NCBI RefSeq assembly: GCF_001866645.1
Contig: NZ_MLYP01000102.1
Coordinates: 1 to 45,386, forward strand
Source: Streptomyces colonosanans
GTDB lineage: Bacteria; Actinomycetota; Actinomycetes; Streptomycetales; Streptomycetaceae
Direction: 5' to 3'
DNA: 45,386 nt
The translations under genes were made by a program, and so were the position numbers. Position 1 is the first letter of the stretch. The number at the start of each line of letters is the position of its first letter. A model generated the notes under the pieces. The model ran no database searches and was not told the DNA's origin. It worked only from the letters and a program-made list of their open reading frames with translations. Below are positions 16,680 through 28,738 of the stretch, piece by piece.

Positions 16680-17654
16680 TTACGCGCGGCGGCGCAGCGT
16701 GTCCACGAGGACGGCGAGCGCGATGACGACGCCGATGACGACCTGCTGCCAGAATGCGGAGACCGAGAGCAGGTTGAGGCCGTTGCGGAGCACCGCGAGG
16801 ATCAGTGCACCGATGAGGGTGCCGGATGCCTTGCCGACGCCGCCGGAGAGGCTGGCGCCGCCGATCACCACGGCGGCGATGGCGTCGAGTTCGTATCCGT
16901 ACGCCGCCTGCGGCTGCGCCGAGGCCAGCCGGGAGGCGAGGACGATGCCCGCCACGGCCGCGAAGCCGCCGGCCAGGGCGTAGATGACCAGCTTCTGGCG
17001 CTTGACGCGGATGCCGGAGAGCCGGGCGGCTTCCTCGTTGCCGCCGATCGCGTACATGGTGCGGCCGGCGTACGTGCGGTTCAGCACCACGGCCGTGATC
17101 AGGCCCATCGCGATCATCACCAGGACCGGCACCGGCAGCCAGCCGCCGATGGTGGTGCCCAGCTTGGACACCGAGTCGGGGAACGCGATCGGACTGCCCT
17201 GCGAGATCACCAGGGCGAGGCCGCGGCCCACCGACAGCATGGCGAGGGTCGCGATGAAGGGCGGCAGCTTGCCGAAGGAGATGAGCGCGCCGCTGACCAG
17301 GCCGCAGGCGATGCCGGTACCGAGGGCGAGCAGGACCGCGACCCAGACCGGGAGGCCCTGGTTGGTGGCGCTCCAGGCCAGAACGGTGGCGGAGAGCGCG
17401 GCGACCGAGCCGACCGACAGGTCGATGCCGGCCGAGACGATCACGAAGGTGACACCGAAGGCCAGAATCGCGGTGACGGCCGCCTGGACGCCGACGTTGA
17501 GGAGGTTCTGGGTGGCCAGGAAGTCACCGGACAGGAACGACATCGCCACGGCCAGGACGACCAGGGCGGTGAGGGCACCGTTGTCGAGGAGCATGCGGCG
17601 CAGTGCGGGGGCCCTGCCCGTGTCCGTACTGCTCTTGAGCGTGTCAGTGGCCAC
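16680..17654 (-). CDS. rbsC: ribose ABC transporter permease RbsC
   Basis: A 324-aa BPD_transp_2-type permease with about eight to ten membrane helices. Recognisable parts are GVTFVIVSAGIDLSVGSVAA, PPFIATLAMLSVGRG, AIGGNEEAARLSGIRV (the coupling loop that meets the ATPase) and VVIGGASLSGGVG. I chose the GTG at 17654, which follows ggagg by 6 bases and overlaps the rbsA stop region by 11 bases; the ATG at 17669 would place the ribosome site inside the gene. Confidence 0.95.
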   Translation of the reverse strand: MATDTLKSSTDTGRAPALRRMLLDNGALTALVVLAVAMSFLSGDFLATQNLLNVGVQAAVTAILAFGVTFVIVSAGIDLSVGSVAALSATVLAWSATNQGLPVWVAVLLALGTGIACGLVSGALISFGKLPPFIATLAMLSVGRGLALVISQGSPIAFPDSVSKLGTTIGGWLPVPVLVMIAMGLITAVVLNRTYAGRTMYAIGGNEEAARLSGIRVKRQKLVIYALAGGFAAVAGIVLASRLASAQPQAAYGYELDAIAAVVIGGASLSGGVGKASGTLIGALILAVLRNGLNLLSVSAFWQQVVIGVVIALAVLVDTLRRRA

Positions 17655-19182
17655 GGGAGACCTCCACATCCTTTGCTGCTGTGTTCGTTGTTGCGGTTGC
17701 GCTGACGGCCAGCGCCATGACGGCGTCCTGTGTCGCTTCCTGCGCGGCGAGTTCGCCCGCGATCCGGCCCTGGGACATGACCAGGACGCGGTCGCTCATG
17801 CCCAGTACCTCGGGGAGGTCGCTGGAGATCATCAGGACGGCGTGACCGGAGGCGGTCAGTTCGTTGATCAGCTGGTAGATCTCGACCTTGGCGCCCACGT
17901 CGATGCCGCGGGTCGGCTCGTCGAGGATCAGCACCTTGGTGTCGGCCAGGAGCCACTTGCCGATGACGACCTTCTGCTGGTTGCCGCCGGACAGTGTCCG
18001 TACGTGCTGGTGCAGTCCGGCCATACGGACCTTGAGCTGCCCGGAGATCCGGTCGGCGGCCCGCCGCTGCCCGGCCCGGTCGACGAAACCGGCGCGGCTG
18101 GAGCGGCCCAGCGTGACCAGGCCGAGGTTCTCCTGCACGGTGGCGTCGAGCACCAGACCCTGGCCCTTGCGGTCCTCGGGGACCAGGCCGATCCCGGCGT
18201 CCATGGCCGCGTTGACGTCATACGGGCGAAGCGGGCGGCCCTGCACCTCGACGGTGCCGGAGTCGTACGGATCGGCGCCGAAGACGGCGCGTACGACCTC
18301 GGTACGGCCGGCGCCGACCAGGCCCGCCAGGCCGACGACCTCGCCGGCCCGTACCTCGAAGTCGACGTCGTGGAAGGTGCCGGCCCTGGTGAGTCCGCGG
18401 ACCTTGAGCAACGGCGCCCCCGCGTCCGCGCGTTCGCGCGGGTACTGCTGCTCGATGCTCCGGCCGACCATGAGCCGTACGAGTTCGTCCTCGGGGGTGC
18501 TCGCCGGGACCTGGTCGACGCTGCGGCCGTCGCGCAGGACGGTGACGCGGTCGCCGAGGGCGGCGATCTCCTCCAGGTGGTGGGTGATGAAGACGATGCC
18601 GACGCCGTCGTCGCGCAGCTTCCGTACGATCCGGAAGAGCTTGTCGACCTCTTCGGTGGTCAGGACGGCGGTGGGCTCGTCCATGATCAGGACGCGGGCG
18701 TCGAGGCTCAGCGCCTTGGCGATCTCGACCATCTGAAGCCGGGCGATGCCCAGTTCACGAACCGGGGTGCGCGGGTCGACATCGACACCGACGCGGGCGA
18801 GGAGCTCGGCCGCGTCGGCGTTCATCCGCTTGCGGTCGATGAGGCCGAAGCGGCGCGGCTGGCGGCCCAGGAAGATGTTCTCGGCGACGGTCAGATCGGG
18901 AACGAGGTTGAACTCCTGGTAGATCGTGGCGATCCCGAGGCGCTCGGAGTCCTGCGCACCGTGGATGCGCACCTCCTCGCCGCCGACCGTGATCCGCCCG
19001 GAGTCGGGGCGGTAGGCGCCGGAGAGCATCTTGATGAGCGTGCTCTTGCCCGCGCCGTTCTCACCGAGCAGCACATGCACCTCGCCCCGGCGCAGGTCGA
19101 AGTCGACGCTGTCGAGCGCCACCACGCCGGGAAAGGTCTTGCGTATGCCTTCGATGCGCAGCAACTCGTCCGGGTTGCTCAC
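17644..19182 (-). CDS. rbsA: ribose ABC transporter duplicated ATPase RbsA
   Basis: A 512-aa protein with two ABC domains, as in sugar importers of the RbsA/MglA type. Domain 1 (about 5-240) has Walker A GENGAGKST and Walker B VLIMDEPTA, with an unusual signature region. Domain 2 (about 255-490) has the degenerate Walker A GLVGAGRTE and a strong LSGGNQQKV signature with LILDEPTRGID; this asymmetry is normal for the family. GTG start with aaggag 6 bases upstream; the GTGA overlaps the rbsR stop codon, so the repressor and transporter are made from one message. Confidence 0.96.
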   Translation of the reverse strand: MSNPDELLRIEGIRKTFPGVVALDSVDFDLRRGEVHVLLGENGAGKSTLIKMLSGAYRPDSGRITVGGEEVRIHGAQDSERLGIATIYQEFNLVPDLTVAENIFLGRQPRRFGLIDRKRMNADAAELLARVGVDVDPRTPVRELGIARLQMVEIAKALSLDARVLIMDEPTAVLTTEEVDKLFRIVRKLRDDGVGIVFITHHLEEIAALGDRVTVLRDGRSVDQVPASTPEDELVRLMVGRSIEQQYPRERADAGAPLLKVRGLTRAGTFHDVDFEVRAGEVVGLAGLVGAGRTEVVRAVFGADPYDSGTVEVQGRPLRPYDVNAAMDAGIGLVPEDRKGQGLVLDATVQENLGLVTLGRSSRAGFVDRAGQRRAADRISGQLKVRMAGLHQHVRTLSGGNQQKVVIGKWLLADTKVLILDEPTRGIDVGAKVEIYQLINELTASGHAVLMISSDLPEVLGMSDRVLVMSQGRIAGELAAQEATQDAVMALAVSATATTNTAAKDVEVSRGH

Positions 19183-20225
19183 GACTTGCTCCTTTGCAGG
19201 GGGGAGGGCTGCGCAGTGGGGGCCTGCGCGACAGGCGGCTCGCCGCACGAGCGGCGTACGACGAGACGGGCGGGGAGGGTGACGGACTCGGGGGGCCGCC
19301 CTTCGACACGGTCGACGAGCGCGTGGACGGCGGCCCGCCCCAACTCGGCCGTCGGCTGGGCGATCGCGGTGATCGGCGGGTCGGTGTGCACGAACCACGG
19401 GATGTCGTCGAACGCGGCGAGCGCGATGTCGTCCGGAATCCTGAGACCGCGCGCCCGGATGGCGTCCAGTGCGCCGAGTGCCATCAGGTTGTCGGCGGCG
19501 AACACCACCTCGGGCGGCTCGGCCAGGTCGAGGAACCGCTCGGTGGCCCGGCGCCCGCTCTCCGCCTGGAAGTCGCCCTGCCCTATGTAGGCGTCCGGGA
19601 GCGGAAGCCCGTACTCGCCCATGGCCACGCGGAACGCCTCCACGCGTTCGCTGCCGGTCGTGGTCGCCGCCGGCCCCGCGATGATCGCGAGCCGTCGGTG
19701 ACCGAGCGCGTACAGGTGGGCGACGAGATCGTGGACGGCGGCCCGTCCGTCGGCGCGTACGACGGGGACGTCGACGCCCGCGATCCACCGGTCGACGAAC
19801 ACCATGGGGGTGCCGGCCCGTGCGGCGTCCAGCATGAGCGGCGACCCGCCGTCGGTGGGGGAGACGAGCAGCCCGTCGATCCGCCGGTCCAGCAGGGTCC
19901 GCACATGGTGGTCCTGCAGGTCGGGCCGCTCGTCGGCGTTGCCGATGATCACGCTGTAGCCGAGCGCGCGGGCCTCCTCCTCGACGGAGCGGGCCAGATG
20001 TGCGAAGTACGGGTTCAGCACGTCGCTGATGACCAGACCGAGGGTGCGGGTCTCGTGGGTGCGCAGGGAACGGGCGACGGCGTTCGGGCGGTAGCCCAGC
20101 GCCTCGACGGCGGCCCGCACGCGGGTGCGCGCGTCGGCGCTGACCGACGGGTGGTCGTTCAGGACACGCGACACCGTGGCGACGGATACGCCTGCCGCGG
20201 CGGCAACGTCCTTGATGCTTGCCAT
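19179..20225 (-). CDS. rbsR: LacI-family repressor of the ribose operon, RbsR-like
   Basis: A 348-aa LacI/GalR protein. The HTH and hinge are ASIKDVAAAAGVSVATVSRV and then NDHPSVSADARTRVRAAVEALGYRPN; the ligand domain includes LGLVISDVLNPYF, FVDRW and the late FDDIPWFVHTDPPITAIAQP. ATG at 20225 lies 11 bases after aaggagg. It is the first gene of the operon it probably represses. Two copies of a LacI-type operator lie 45-90 bases upstream, so autorepression relieved by ribose or a phosphorylated form is expected. The name rests on operon context. Confidence 0.93.
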   Translation of the reverse strand: MASIKDVAAAAGVSVATVSRVLNDHPSVSADARTRVRAAVEALGYRPNAVARSLRTHETRTLGLVISDVLNPYFAHLARSVEEEARALGYSVIIGNADERPDLQDHHVRTLLDRRIDGLLVSPTDGGSPLMLDAARAGTPMVFVDRWIAGVDVPVVRADGRAAVHDLVAHLYALGHRRLAIIAGPAATTTGSERVEAFRVAMGEYGLPLPDAYIGQGDFQAESGRRATERFLDLAEPPEVVFAADNLMALGALDAIRARGLRIPDDIALAAFDDIPWFVHTDPPITAIAQPTAELGRAAVHALVDRVEGRPPESVTLPARLVVRRSCGEPPVAQAPTAQPSPLQRSKS

Positions 20226-20269
20226 CGTCGGAACCACCTCCTTGTGAGTCCGCGTTGATGTGCAGGCCG

Positions 20270-20315
20270 TGGAATCGATTACACGGCCGACATGAAGGAT
20301 TGGAATCGATTACAC
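20270..20315 (-). promoter_or_regulatory. two tandem RbsR operators
   Basis: The 15-mer tggaatcgattacac occurs exactly twice, at 20270-20284 and 20301-20315. Each has the central AATCGATT palindrome typical of LacI-family sites. The copies start 31 bases apart, about three helical turns, so repressor dimers would bind the same face of the DNA. They lie between rbsR and the divergent helicase gene. Confidence 0.85.
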
Positions 20316-20483
20316 GAGGGTGAAGCAAGGGTGAATCCGGGGTCGAGACCTGATTGTGACCTGATGTGATTGCCTGTGCTCAGATGAGCGGCGGCGAGGC
20401 GCCGGTCTCCGAACCACGCGGACCCGCAGGCGCGTTCACCTACCGGTCCCCGGCTTGTCGGACCCTGGCGGTAGCGTCAGATC

Positions 20484-22748
20484 ATGAACAAGGAGGCGGG
20501 GCGGCAGGGCGGCGAGCGGCAGTGGGCCGTCCTGGAGGGTGTGCTGGAGCGGATCACCTACGCCAACGAGGAGAACGGATACACGGTCGCCCGCGTCGAC
20601 ACCGGCCGCGGCGCCGGTGACCTGCTCACCGTCGTCGGCGCGCTCCTCGGTGCGCAGGTGGGGGAGTCGCTGCGGATGGAGGGGCGCTGGGGCTCCCATC
20701 CCCAGTACGGCAAGCAGTTCACCGTGGAGAACTACACGACCGTCCTCCCCGCCACCGTCCAGGGCATTCGCCGCTACCTCGGCTCCGGTCTCGTCAAGGG
20801 CATCGGTCCCGTCTTCGCCGACCGCATCACCCAGCACTTCGGGCTCGACACCCTGGCGATCATCGAGGAGGAGCCCAAGCGGCTCATCGAGGTCCCGGGC
20901 CTCGGCCCGAAGCGGACCAAGAAGATCGCCGAGGCATGGGAGGAGCAGAAGGCGATCAAGGAGGTCATGCTCTTCCTGCAGACCGTCCAGGTCTCCACGT
21001 CCACCGCCGTGCGCATCTACAAGAAGTACGGCGACGCCTCCATCTCCGTCGTCAAGAACCAGCCCTACCGCCTCGCCGCCGACGTCTGGGGCATCGGCTT
21101 CCTCACCGCCGACCGGATCGCCCAGTCCGTCGGCATCCCGCACGACAGCCCCGAGCGCGTCAAGGCCGGCCTCCAGTACGCCCTGTCGCAGTCCGCCGAC
21201 CAGGGCCACTGCTACCTCCCCGAGGAGCGGCTCATCGCGGACGCGGTCAAGCTCCTCCAGGTGGACACCGGGCTCGTCATCGAGTGCCTGGCCGAGCTGG
21301 CCGCGCCCCCGGAGGACGGCTTTGACCCCGGTGTCGTCCGGGAGAAGGTGCCCGCCGTCGACGGCGCGGACCCCGTCACGGCCGTCTACCTCGTCCCCTT
21401 CCACCGCGCCGAACTCTCCCTCTCCGCCCAGGTGCTGCGCCTCCTGCGTACGGACAAGGACCGGATGCCCGCCTTCCGGGACGTGGCCTGGGACAAGGCG
21501 CTCGGCTGGCTCAAGGCGCGTACGGGCGCCGACCTTGCACCCGAGCAGGAGGAGGCCGTACGGCTGGCGCTGACCGAGAAGGTGGCCGTGCTGACCGGAG
21601 GGCCCGGCTGCGGCAAGTCCTTCACCGTGCGCTCCGTGGTCGAGCTGGCCCGGGCCAAACGGGCCAAGGTCGTGCTCGCCGCGCCCACCGGACGGGCGGC
21701 CAAGCGGCTGTCCGAGCTGACGGGCGCCGAGGCGTCCACCGTGCACCGGCTGCTGGAGCTGAAACCGGGCGGCGACGCGGCCTACGACCGGGACCGTCCG
21801 CTCGACGCCGACCTGGTCGTCGTCGACGAGGCGTCGATGCTCGACCTGCTGCTCGCCAACAAGCTGGTGAAAGCCGTGCCGCCGGGTGCCCACCTCCTCT
21901 TCGTCGGCGACGTCGACCAGCTGCCCAGCGTCGGCGCCGGGGAGGTCCTCAGGGACCTCCTCGCCGACGGGAGCCCCGTCCCCGCCGTCCGTCTCACCCG
22001 CGTCTTCCGCCAGGCCCAGCAGTCCGGCGTGGTCACCAACGCGCACCGCATCAACGCCGGACAGCACCCGCTCACCGACGGCCTGAAGGACTTCTTCCTC
22101 TTCGTCGAGGACGACACCGAGGCGGCCGGCCGGCTCACGGTGGACGTGGCGGCGCGGCGGATCCCGGCCCGGTTCGGCCTCGACCCGCGCCGGGACGTGC
22201 AGGTGCTCGCGCCCATGCACCGGGGGCCCGCCGGTGCGGGCACCCTCAACGGCCTGCTCCAGCAGATGATCACCCCCGCCCGCCCCGACCTGCCCGAGAA
22301 GCGGTTCGGCGGCCGCGTCTTCCGCGTCGGCGACAAGGTCACCCAGATCCGCAACAACTACGACAAGGGTGAGAACGGCGTCTTCAACGGCACCGTCGGA
22401 GTGGTCACCTCGCTCAACCCGGACGACCAGCGCCTGACGGTGCTGACGGACGAGGACGAGGAGGTCGCGTACGACTTCGACGAACTGGACGAGCTGGCGC
22501 ACGCCTACGCGGTGACCATCCACCGCTCGCAGGGCAGTGAATATCCGGCCGTGGTGATCCCGGTCACCACGGGTGCGTGGATGATGCTCCAGCGCAATCT
22601 GCTCTACACGGCGGTCACCCGGGCCAAGAAGCTGGTCGTCCTTGTCGGCTCACGCAGAGCGATCGGTCAGGCGGTGCGCTCCGTGTCGGCGGGACGGCGC
22701 TGCACGGCCCTGGACTTCAGGCTCTCGCCCCGGCCCCTCGAAGGCTGA
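20484..22748 (+). CDS. recD2: RecD2-type DNA helicase (RecD/TraA family)
   Basis: A 754-aa protein. The N-terminal OB-like part (about 15-90) is followed by helix-hairpin-helix repeats (GLVKGIGPVFADRI; VPGLGPKRTKKIAEAW; ADVWGIGFLTADRIA), the mark of RecD2 rather than RecBCD RecD. The superfamily 1B motor then has Walker A LTGGPGCGKSFT (Lys378), VVVDEASMLD, VGDVDQLPSVGAGEVL, VRLTRVFRQ and the C-terminal YAVTIHRSQGSEYPAVVIP and YTAVTRAKKLV. It unwinds DNA 5'-3' with single-strand preference in studied homologues and supports repair. The ribosome site before the ATG is weak. Confidence 0.93.
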   Translation: MNKEAGRQGGERQWAVLEGVLERITYANEENGYTVARVDTGRGAGDLLTVVGALLGAQVGESLRMEGRWGSHPQYGKQFTVENYTTVLPATVQGIRRYLGSGLVKGIGPVFADRITQHFGLDTLAIIEEEPKRLIEVPGLGPKRTKKIAEAWEEQKAIKEVMLFLQTVQVSTSTAVRIYKKYGDASISVVKNQPYRLAADVWGIGFLTADRIAQSVGIPHDSPERVKAGLQYALSQSADQGHCYLPEERLIADAVKLLQVDTGLVIECLAELAAPPEDGFDPGVVREKVPAVDGADPVTAVYLVPFHRAELSLSAQVLRLLRTDKDRMPAFRDVAWDKALGWLKARTGADLAPEQEEAVRLALTEKVAVLTGGPGCGKSFTVRSVVELARAKRAKVVLAAPTGRAAKRLSELTGAEASTVHRLLELKPGGDAAYDRDRPLDADLVVVDEASMLDLLLANKLVKAVPPGAHLLFVGDVDQLPSVGAGEVLRDLLADGSPVPAVRLTRVFRQAQQSGVVTNAHRINAGQHPLTDGLKDFFLFVEDDTEAAGRLTVDVAARRIPARFGLDPRRDVQVLAPMHRGPAGAGTLNGLLQQMITPARPDLPEKRFGGRVFRVGDKVTQIRNNYDKGENGVFNGTVGVVTSLNPDDQRLTVLTDEDEEVAYDFDELDELAHAYAVTIHRSQGSEYPAVVIPVTTGAWMMLQRNLLYTAVTRAKKLVVLVGSRRAIGQAVRSVSAGRRCTALDFRLSPRPLEG

Positions 22749-22862
22749 GAGCGCCCCTCCCGCACCCGCTCGGCAGGGCATCCAAAAAAATGATCGATCA
22801 AATGAGTCGGAAAGGTCACACAGCACTTCCGGAACCGGGCGCAGGGGGGCAGGATGAGCAGG

Positions 22863-22885
22863 TTGGCGGCACTCAGTGCCGCCAA
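22863..22885. promoter_or_regulatory. perfect palindrome upstream of citrate synthase
   Basis: Arms ttggcggcact and agtgccgccaa around one central base, 105 bases before the citA start. The lack of a loop points to a DNA operator rather than an RNA hairpin. A second palindrome, tgatcgatca, sits at 22791-22800 behind a run of A. Confidence 0.55.
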
Positions 22886-22990
22886 TGAGCCCAATGGTCG
22901 ACCCCGAGTGCACTCTTCTGCGCCAAATGGGGGATGGTAGAGACAGTCAGGGCACCTCGAAGATGAGGCACTACGTCGGTGAGGGAAGAC

Positions 22991-24280
<1,290 letters not shown>

Positions 24281-24317
24281 GCCCGGTCGAGGTGGGCTGA
24301 GCGCCGCACCCACCCGA

Positions 24318-24350
24318 GGCGTACGCCATCACCGCACAGTGGCGTACGCC
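24318..24350 (+). terminator. citA terminator hairpin
   Basis: Perfect arms ggcgtacgcca (24318-24328) and tggcgtacgcc (24340-24350) with an 11-base loop, 37 bases after the citA stop codon. Confidence 0.75.
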
Positions 24351-24379
24351 GGGTTGCTCCACGGTGACAGACGAAAAAA

Positions 24380-24473
24380 GGAAGGCGCCCTGAGACGCCG
24401 GTCCCCCCACGGGCCGACGACCAGGGCGCCTTCCCGTGTCCCGGTGCGGATTCCCCCCACGGGATCCGGCCGG
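24380..24473. ncRNA. two-hairpin small RNA candidate with identical C6 loops (6C-RNA-like)
   Basis: Hairpin 1 has perfect 13-bp outer arms (24380-24392, 24422-24434) and a partly paired inner stem closing on loop 24402-24413. Hairpin 2 has stem ccgg/ccgg plus cggat/atccg closing on loop 24452-24463. Both loops read tccccccacggg exactly. Paired hairpins with six or more C in each loop are the definition of the actinobacterial 6C RNA. Read on the minus strand, hairpin 1 is directly followed by six U, and an inner C-A mismatch becomes G-U, which suits minus-strand termination instead; the strand is therefore undecided. It lies between two convergent genes, outside any protein frame. Confidence 0.6.
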
Positions 24474-24642
24474 GCGTTTGCGGGACAGCGCCTGAATCGC
24501 TGCGAGCAAAACGAGCAGAACTCGGAGTACCACTGCGGCGCGGTCTGCCGGGACGCGTACGGACGGGAGGGCCGCTCAAAGCTCCCCGGTGTACGTGCCC
24601 CGGCAACGCCGTTTCCCGGGAACGTCCCCCAAGACATCCCCA

Positions 24643-24767
24643 GATGTCAGTCACGCCCCCCAAGACGCTTCTGACATCGTCAACTTAGACTCACGAACCC
24701 TTCCGTTGGTTACGTTCGCATCACTGTGATCTGCGTCTCTTGCATATGTCCCGAAGATGCGCAAGAG
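24643..24767. other. gene-free stretch with several dyads
   Basis: Between the hairpin RNA and the copA stop there is no convincing gene. Visible are gatgtcag/ctgacatc (24643-24650, 24671-24678), two cccccaagac copies between 24627 and 24666, the palindrome atcactgtgat (24720-24730) and ctcttgc/gcaagag (24737-24743, 24761-24767). A 14-codon ATG frame at 24775-24819 has no ribosome site. The local A+T content is higher than in the surrounding genes, as in promoter regions. Confidence 0.4.
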
Positions 24768-24871
24768 GCCGGATATGACCACCGAGCCCCGGCGTAAGGG
24801 AGATGCGCGAGCCTTGTGAAGAGCTTATGTGAGGCCTGCGTTGGACTCCAGAGGGGCTCCTCACTTCTGCC

Positions 24872-27154
<2,283 letters not shown>

Positions 27155-27240
27155 GTTCGGTCTCCGGGCGACGCACCGGGCCGTGCCGAGCCGGCAGCGG
27201 CTGGTCGGCACCGCCCGGTGCGAAGAGTGATGCTGGTGGT

Positions 27241-27480
27241 TCAGGCCTTGCCGACGAGCTCGTAACCCGCCTCGTCGACGGCGGCGCGGACGGCCTCGTC
27301 GTCGAGGGGCGCGGCGGAGACCACCGTGACCTCGCCGGTCGAGGCGACGGCCGTGACCGCGCTGACGCCGGCGATCTCGGAGATCTCGCCGGAGATGGCG
27401 CCTTCACAGTGTCCGCAGCTCATCCCGCTCACCTTGTAGACGGTCGTCACGGAACCCGGGGTTTCGGTCTGCGCGGTCAT
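27241..27480 (-). CDS. copZ: copper chaperone CopZ (heavy-metal-associated domain)
   Basis: A 79-aa ferredoxin-like HMA protein with the metal site MSCGHC (Cys22, Cys25), then EGAISGEISEIAGVSAVTA and a closing EAGYELV. It binds Cu(I) and passes it to the CopA N-terminal domain. ATG lies 8 bases after gaggag. It is 86 bases upstream of copA on the same strand and directly behind the CsoR-type operator, so copZ-copA form one copper-induced unit. No csoR gene is in the window. Confidence 0.93.
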   Translation of the reverse strand: MTAQTETPGSVTTVYKVSGMSCGHCEGAISGEISEIAGVSAVTAVASTGEVTVVSAAPLDDEAVRAAVDEAGYELVGKA

Positions 27481-27521
27481 GTCGTTACTCCTCGGGGAGG
27501 TGTGTGGCTTACGTCCGTCAC

Positions 27522-27544
27522 CATATACCCCTAGGGGGTATCTG
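27522..27544 (-). promoter_or_regulatory. CsoR-type copper operator
   Basis: tatacccctagggggtatc (27524-27542) is a GC-tract dyad centred on CTAG with flanking TAT blocks, the form bound by the copper sensor CsoR in actinobacteria. It sits ~45 bases upstream of the copZ start. The central ctag also contains the stop codon of the prsW-like gene (27531-27533). Confidence 0.85.
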
Positions 27545-28481
27545 TCCACGAGGGTTCCCGGTGAGTCAGGGACCGAGCCCAGGCGAGGCCGAGCAGACAC
27601 ACGGTGATCAGTTCGCCCGTGGAGAAGAACACGAAGAACTGCCGCTGCTCCGCGGTGGGGGCGGGGATGTGCCCCTGTGCGAAGAACGAGTGGTCGAGCT
27701 GCGCGCCCGTCATCAGGGTGGCCAGCCAGATCGCAAGGCCATGTGCCGAGTTCCACAGTGTGTGCAGTAACGAGACACCGAGATAGGTGCCGATCACTGG
27801 TCCGGTGCACGGAAAGCGCCCGTTCGGGCGTCGGCGGGAGAGCAGGGCGGCGCCCGCGATCGCCGTCCACAGGCCGTGCCCGAAGGGGGTGAGTACGCCG
27901 CGCAGGATCTCGGTCTGGAGCAGTGCGTGCAGATCGATGCCCTCCATGGAGACGGCGGCGTTGAACGCGTACCCCGCACTCTCCAGGGCTGCGAAGCCGA
28001 AGCCGACGGTCGCGCCGAGCACCAGCCCGGTGCGCAATCCGCGCAGCCGGGCGTGCCGGCGCAGTACGAACATCAGCGCGGCCAGCTTCGCCGCCTCCTC
28101 GATCAGGCCGACGCCCGCGAACATCCACAGGGACGGGTGCAGCAGGTAGTACTCCATCATCGACGCGCCCAGCACACCCAGGGTCCCGCCGGTCAGGAAG
28201 CAGCCGAGGATCACGTTCACGCCCAGGTCGCGGCCGTGCCGCTCGTAGGCCCACAGGACGAATGTGACGGGGGTCAGAAAGCTGCCGAGCAGGATCACGG
28301 TCGGCAGCAGGGTGGTGTTCTTCGTCGCGTAAGTGACGATCGCGGTCAGTGCCCAGAGGGTCAGGCCGCCCCACAGTGCGCGTTTCCACAGGCCCGCGCG
28401 GATCCGCGGGTACGGCGGCGGGGGTTTTGGGGGCGCGGGTACGTGCACGGTCGGGGTGCCGGGTGGCGGAGGCTGGGTCAC
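27531..28481 (-). CDS. PrsW-family intramembrane metalloprotease
   Basis: A 316-aa membrane protein with a proline-rich cytosolic start and about eight helices. PrsW/CPBP-like motifs are GLIEEAAKLAALM (paired glutamates), FGFAALESAGYAFNAA (a second conserved glutamate) and two histidine segments, LTPFGHGLWTA and LLHTLWNSAHG. In Bacillus PrsW cleaves an anti-sigma factor; the substrate here is unknown. GTG start, 5 bases after gggag. Its TAG stop lies within the CsoR-type operator of the downstream copZ, so read-through into copZ-copA is possible. Confidence 0.87.
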   Translation of the reverse strand: MTQPPPPGTPTVHVPAPPKPPPPYPRIRAGLWKRALWGGLTLWALTAIVTYATKNTTLLPTVILLGSFLTPVTFVLWAYERHGRDLGVNVILGCFLTGGTLGVLGASMMEYYLLHPSLWMFAGVGLIEEAAKLAALMFVLRRHARLRGLRTGLVLGATVGFGFAALESAGYAFNAAVSMEGIDLHALLQTEILRGVLTPFGHGLWTAIAGAALLSRRRPNGRFPCTGPVIGTYLGVSLLHTLWNSAHGLAIWLATLMTGAQLDHSFFAQGHIPAPTAEQRQFFVFFSTGELITVCLLGLAWARSLTHREPSWTDTP

Positions 28482-28693
28482 TGCGGCTCCCTCGGTTCGG
28501 GCGGCTTTGTCCGAACTTTAGGTTGGGGGCGAGCGCGTCGCAGTCCGGGATGGTTTCTTCGGGTGGGGGGCTCGGTCGGTCGGCGTGTCCTCTGGCGACA
28601 GGGGCGACAGGGGTGGCAGGTGGGGGACTGGCGGCCGTCGAGCCGTGGAGCGGGCGGGGCCGGAGGACCTCCCGGCCCGTCACGACGGGCGAA

Positions 28694-28719
28694 TGGCCCG
28701 CCCCGGACGGGACGGGCCA
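28694..28719 (-). terminator. hairpin after the small HTH gene
   Basis: tggcccgcccc and its near reverse complement ending cgggcca (one mismatch), starting 20 bases past the HTH gene stop. The remaining 28482-28693 shows no gene. Confidence 0.55.
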
Positions 28720-28738
28720 CTCGAAGGGAGAGCGGTGG

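Noticed and set aside
22790..22888. A 32-codon frame (MIDQMSRKGHTALPEPG...) before citA
   Set aside because: Starts within an A-run without a ribosome site and overlaps the palindrome; more likely leader or operator DNA.
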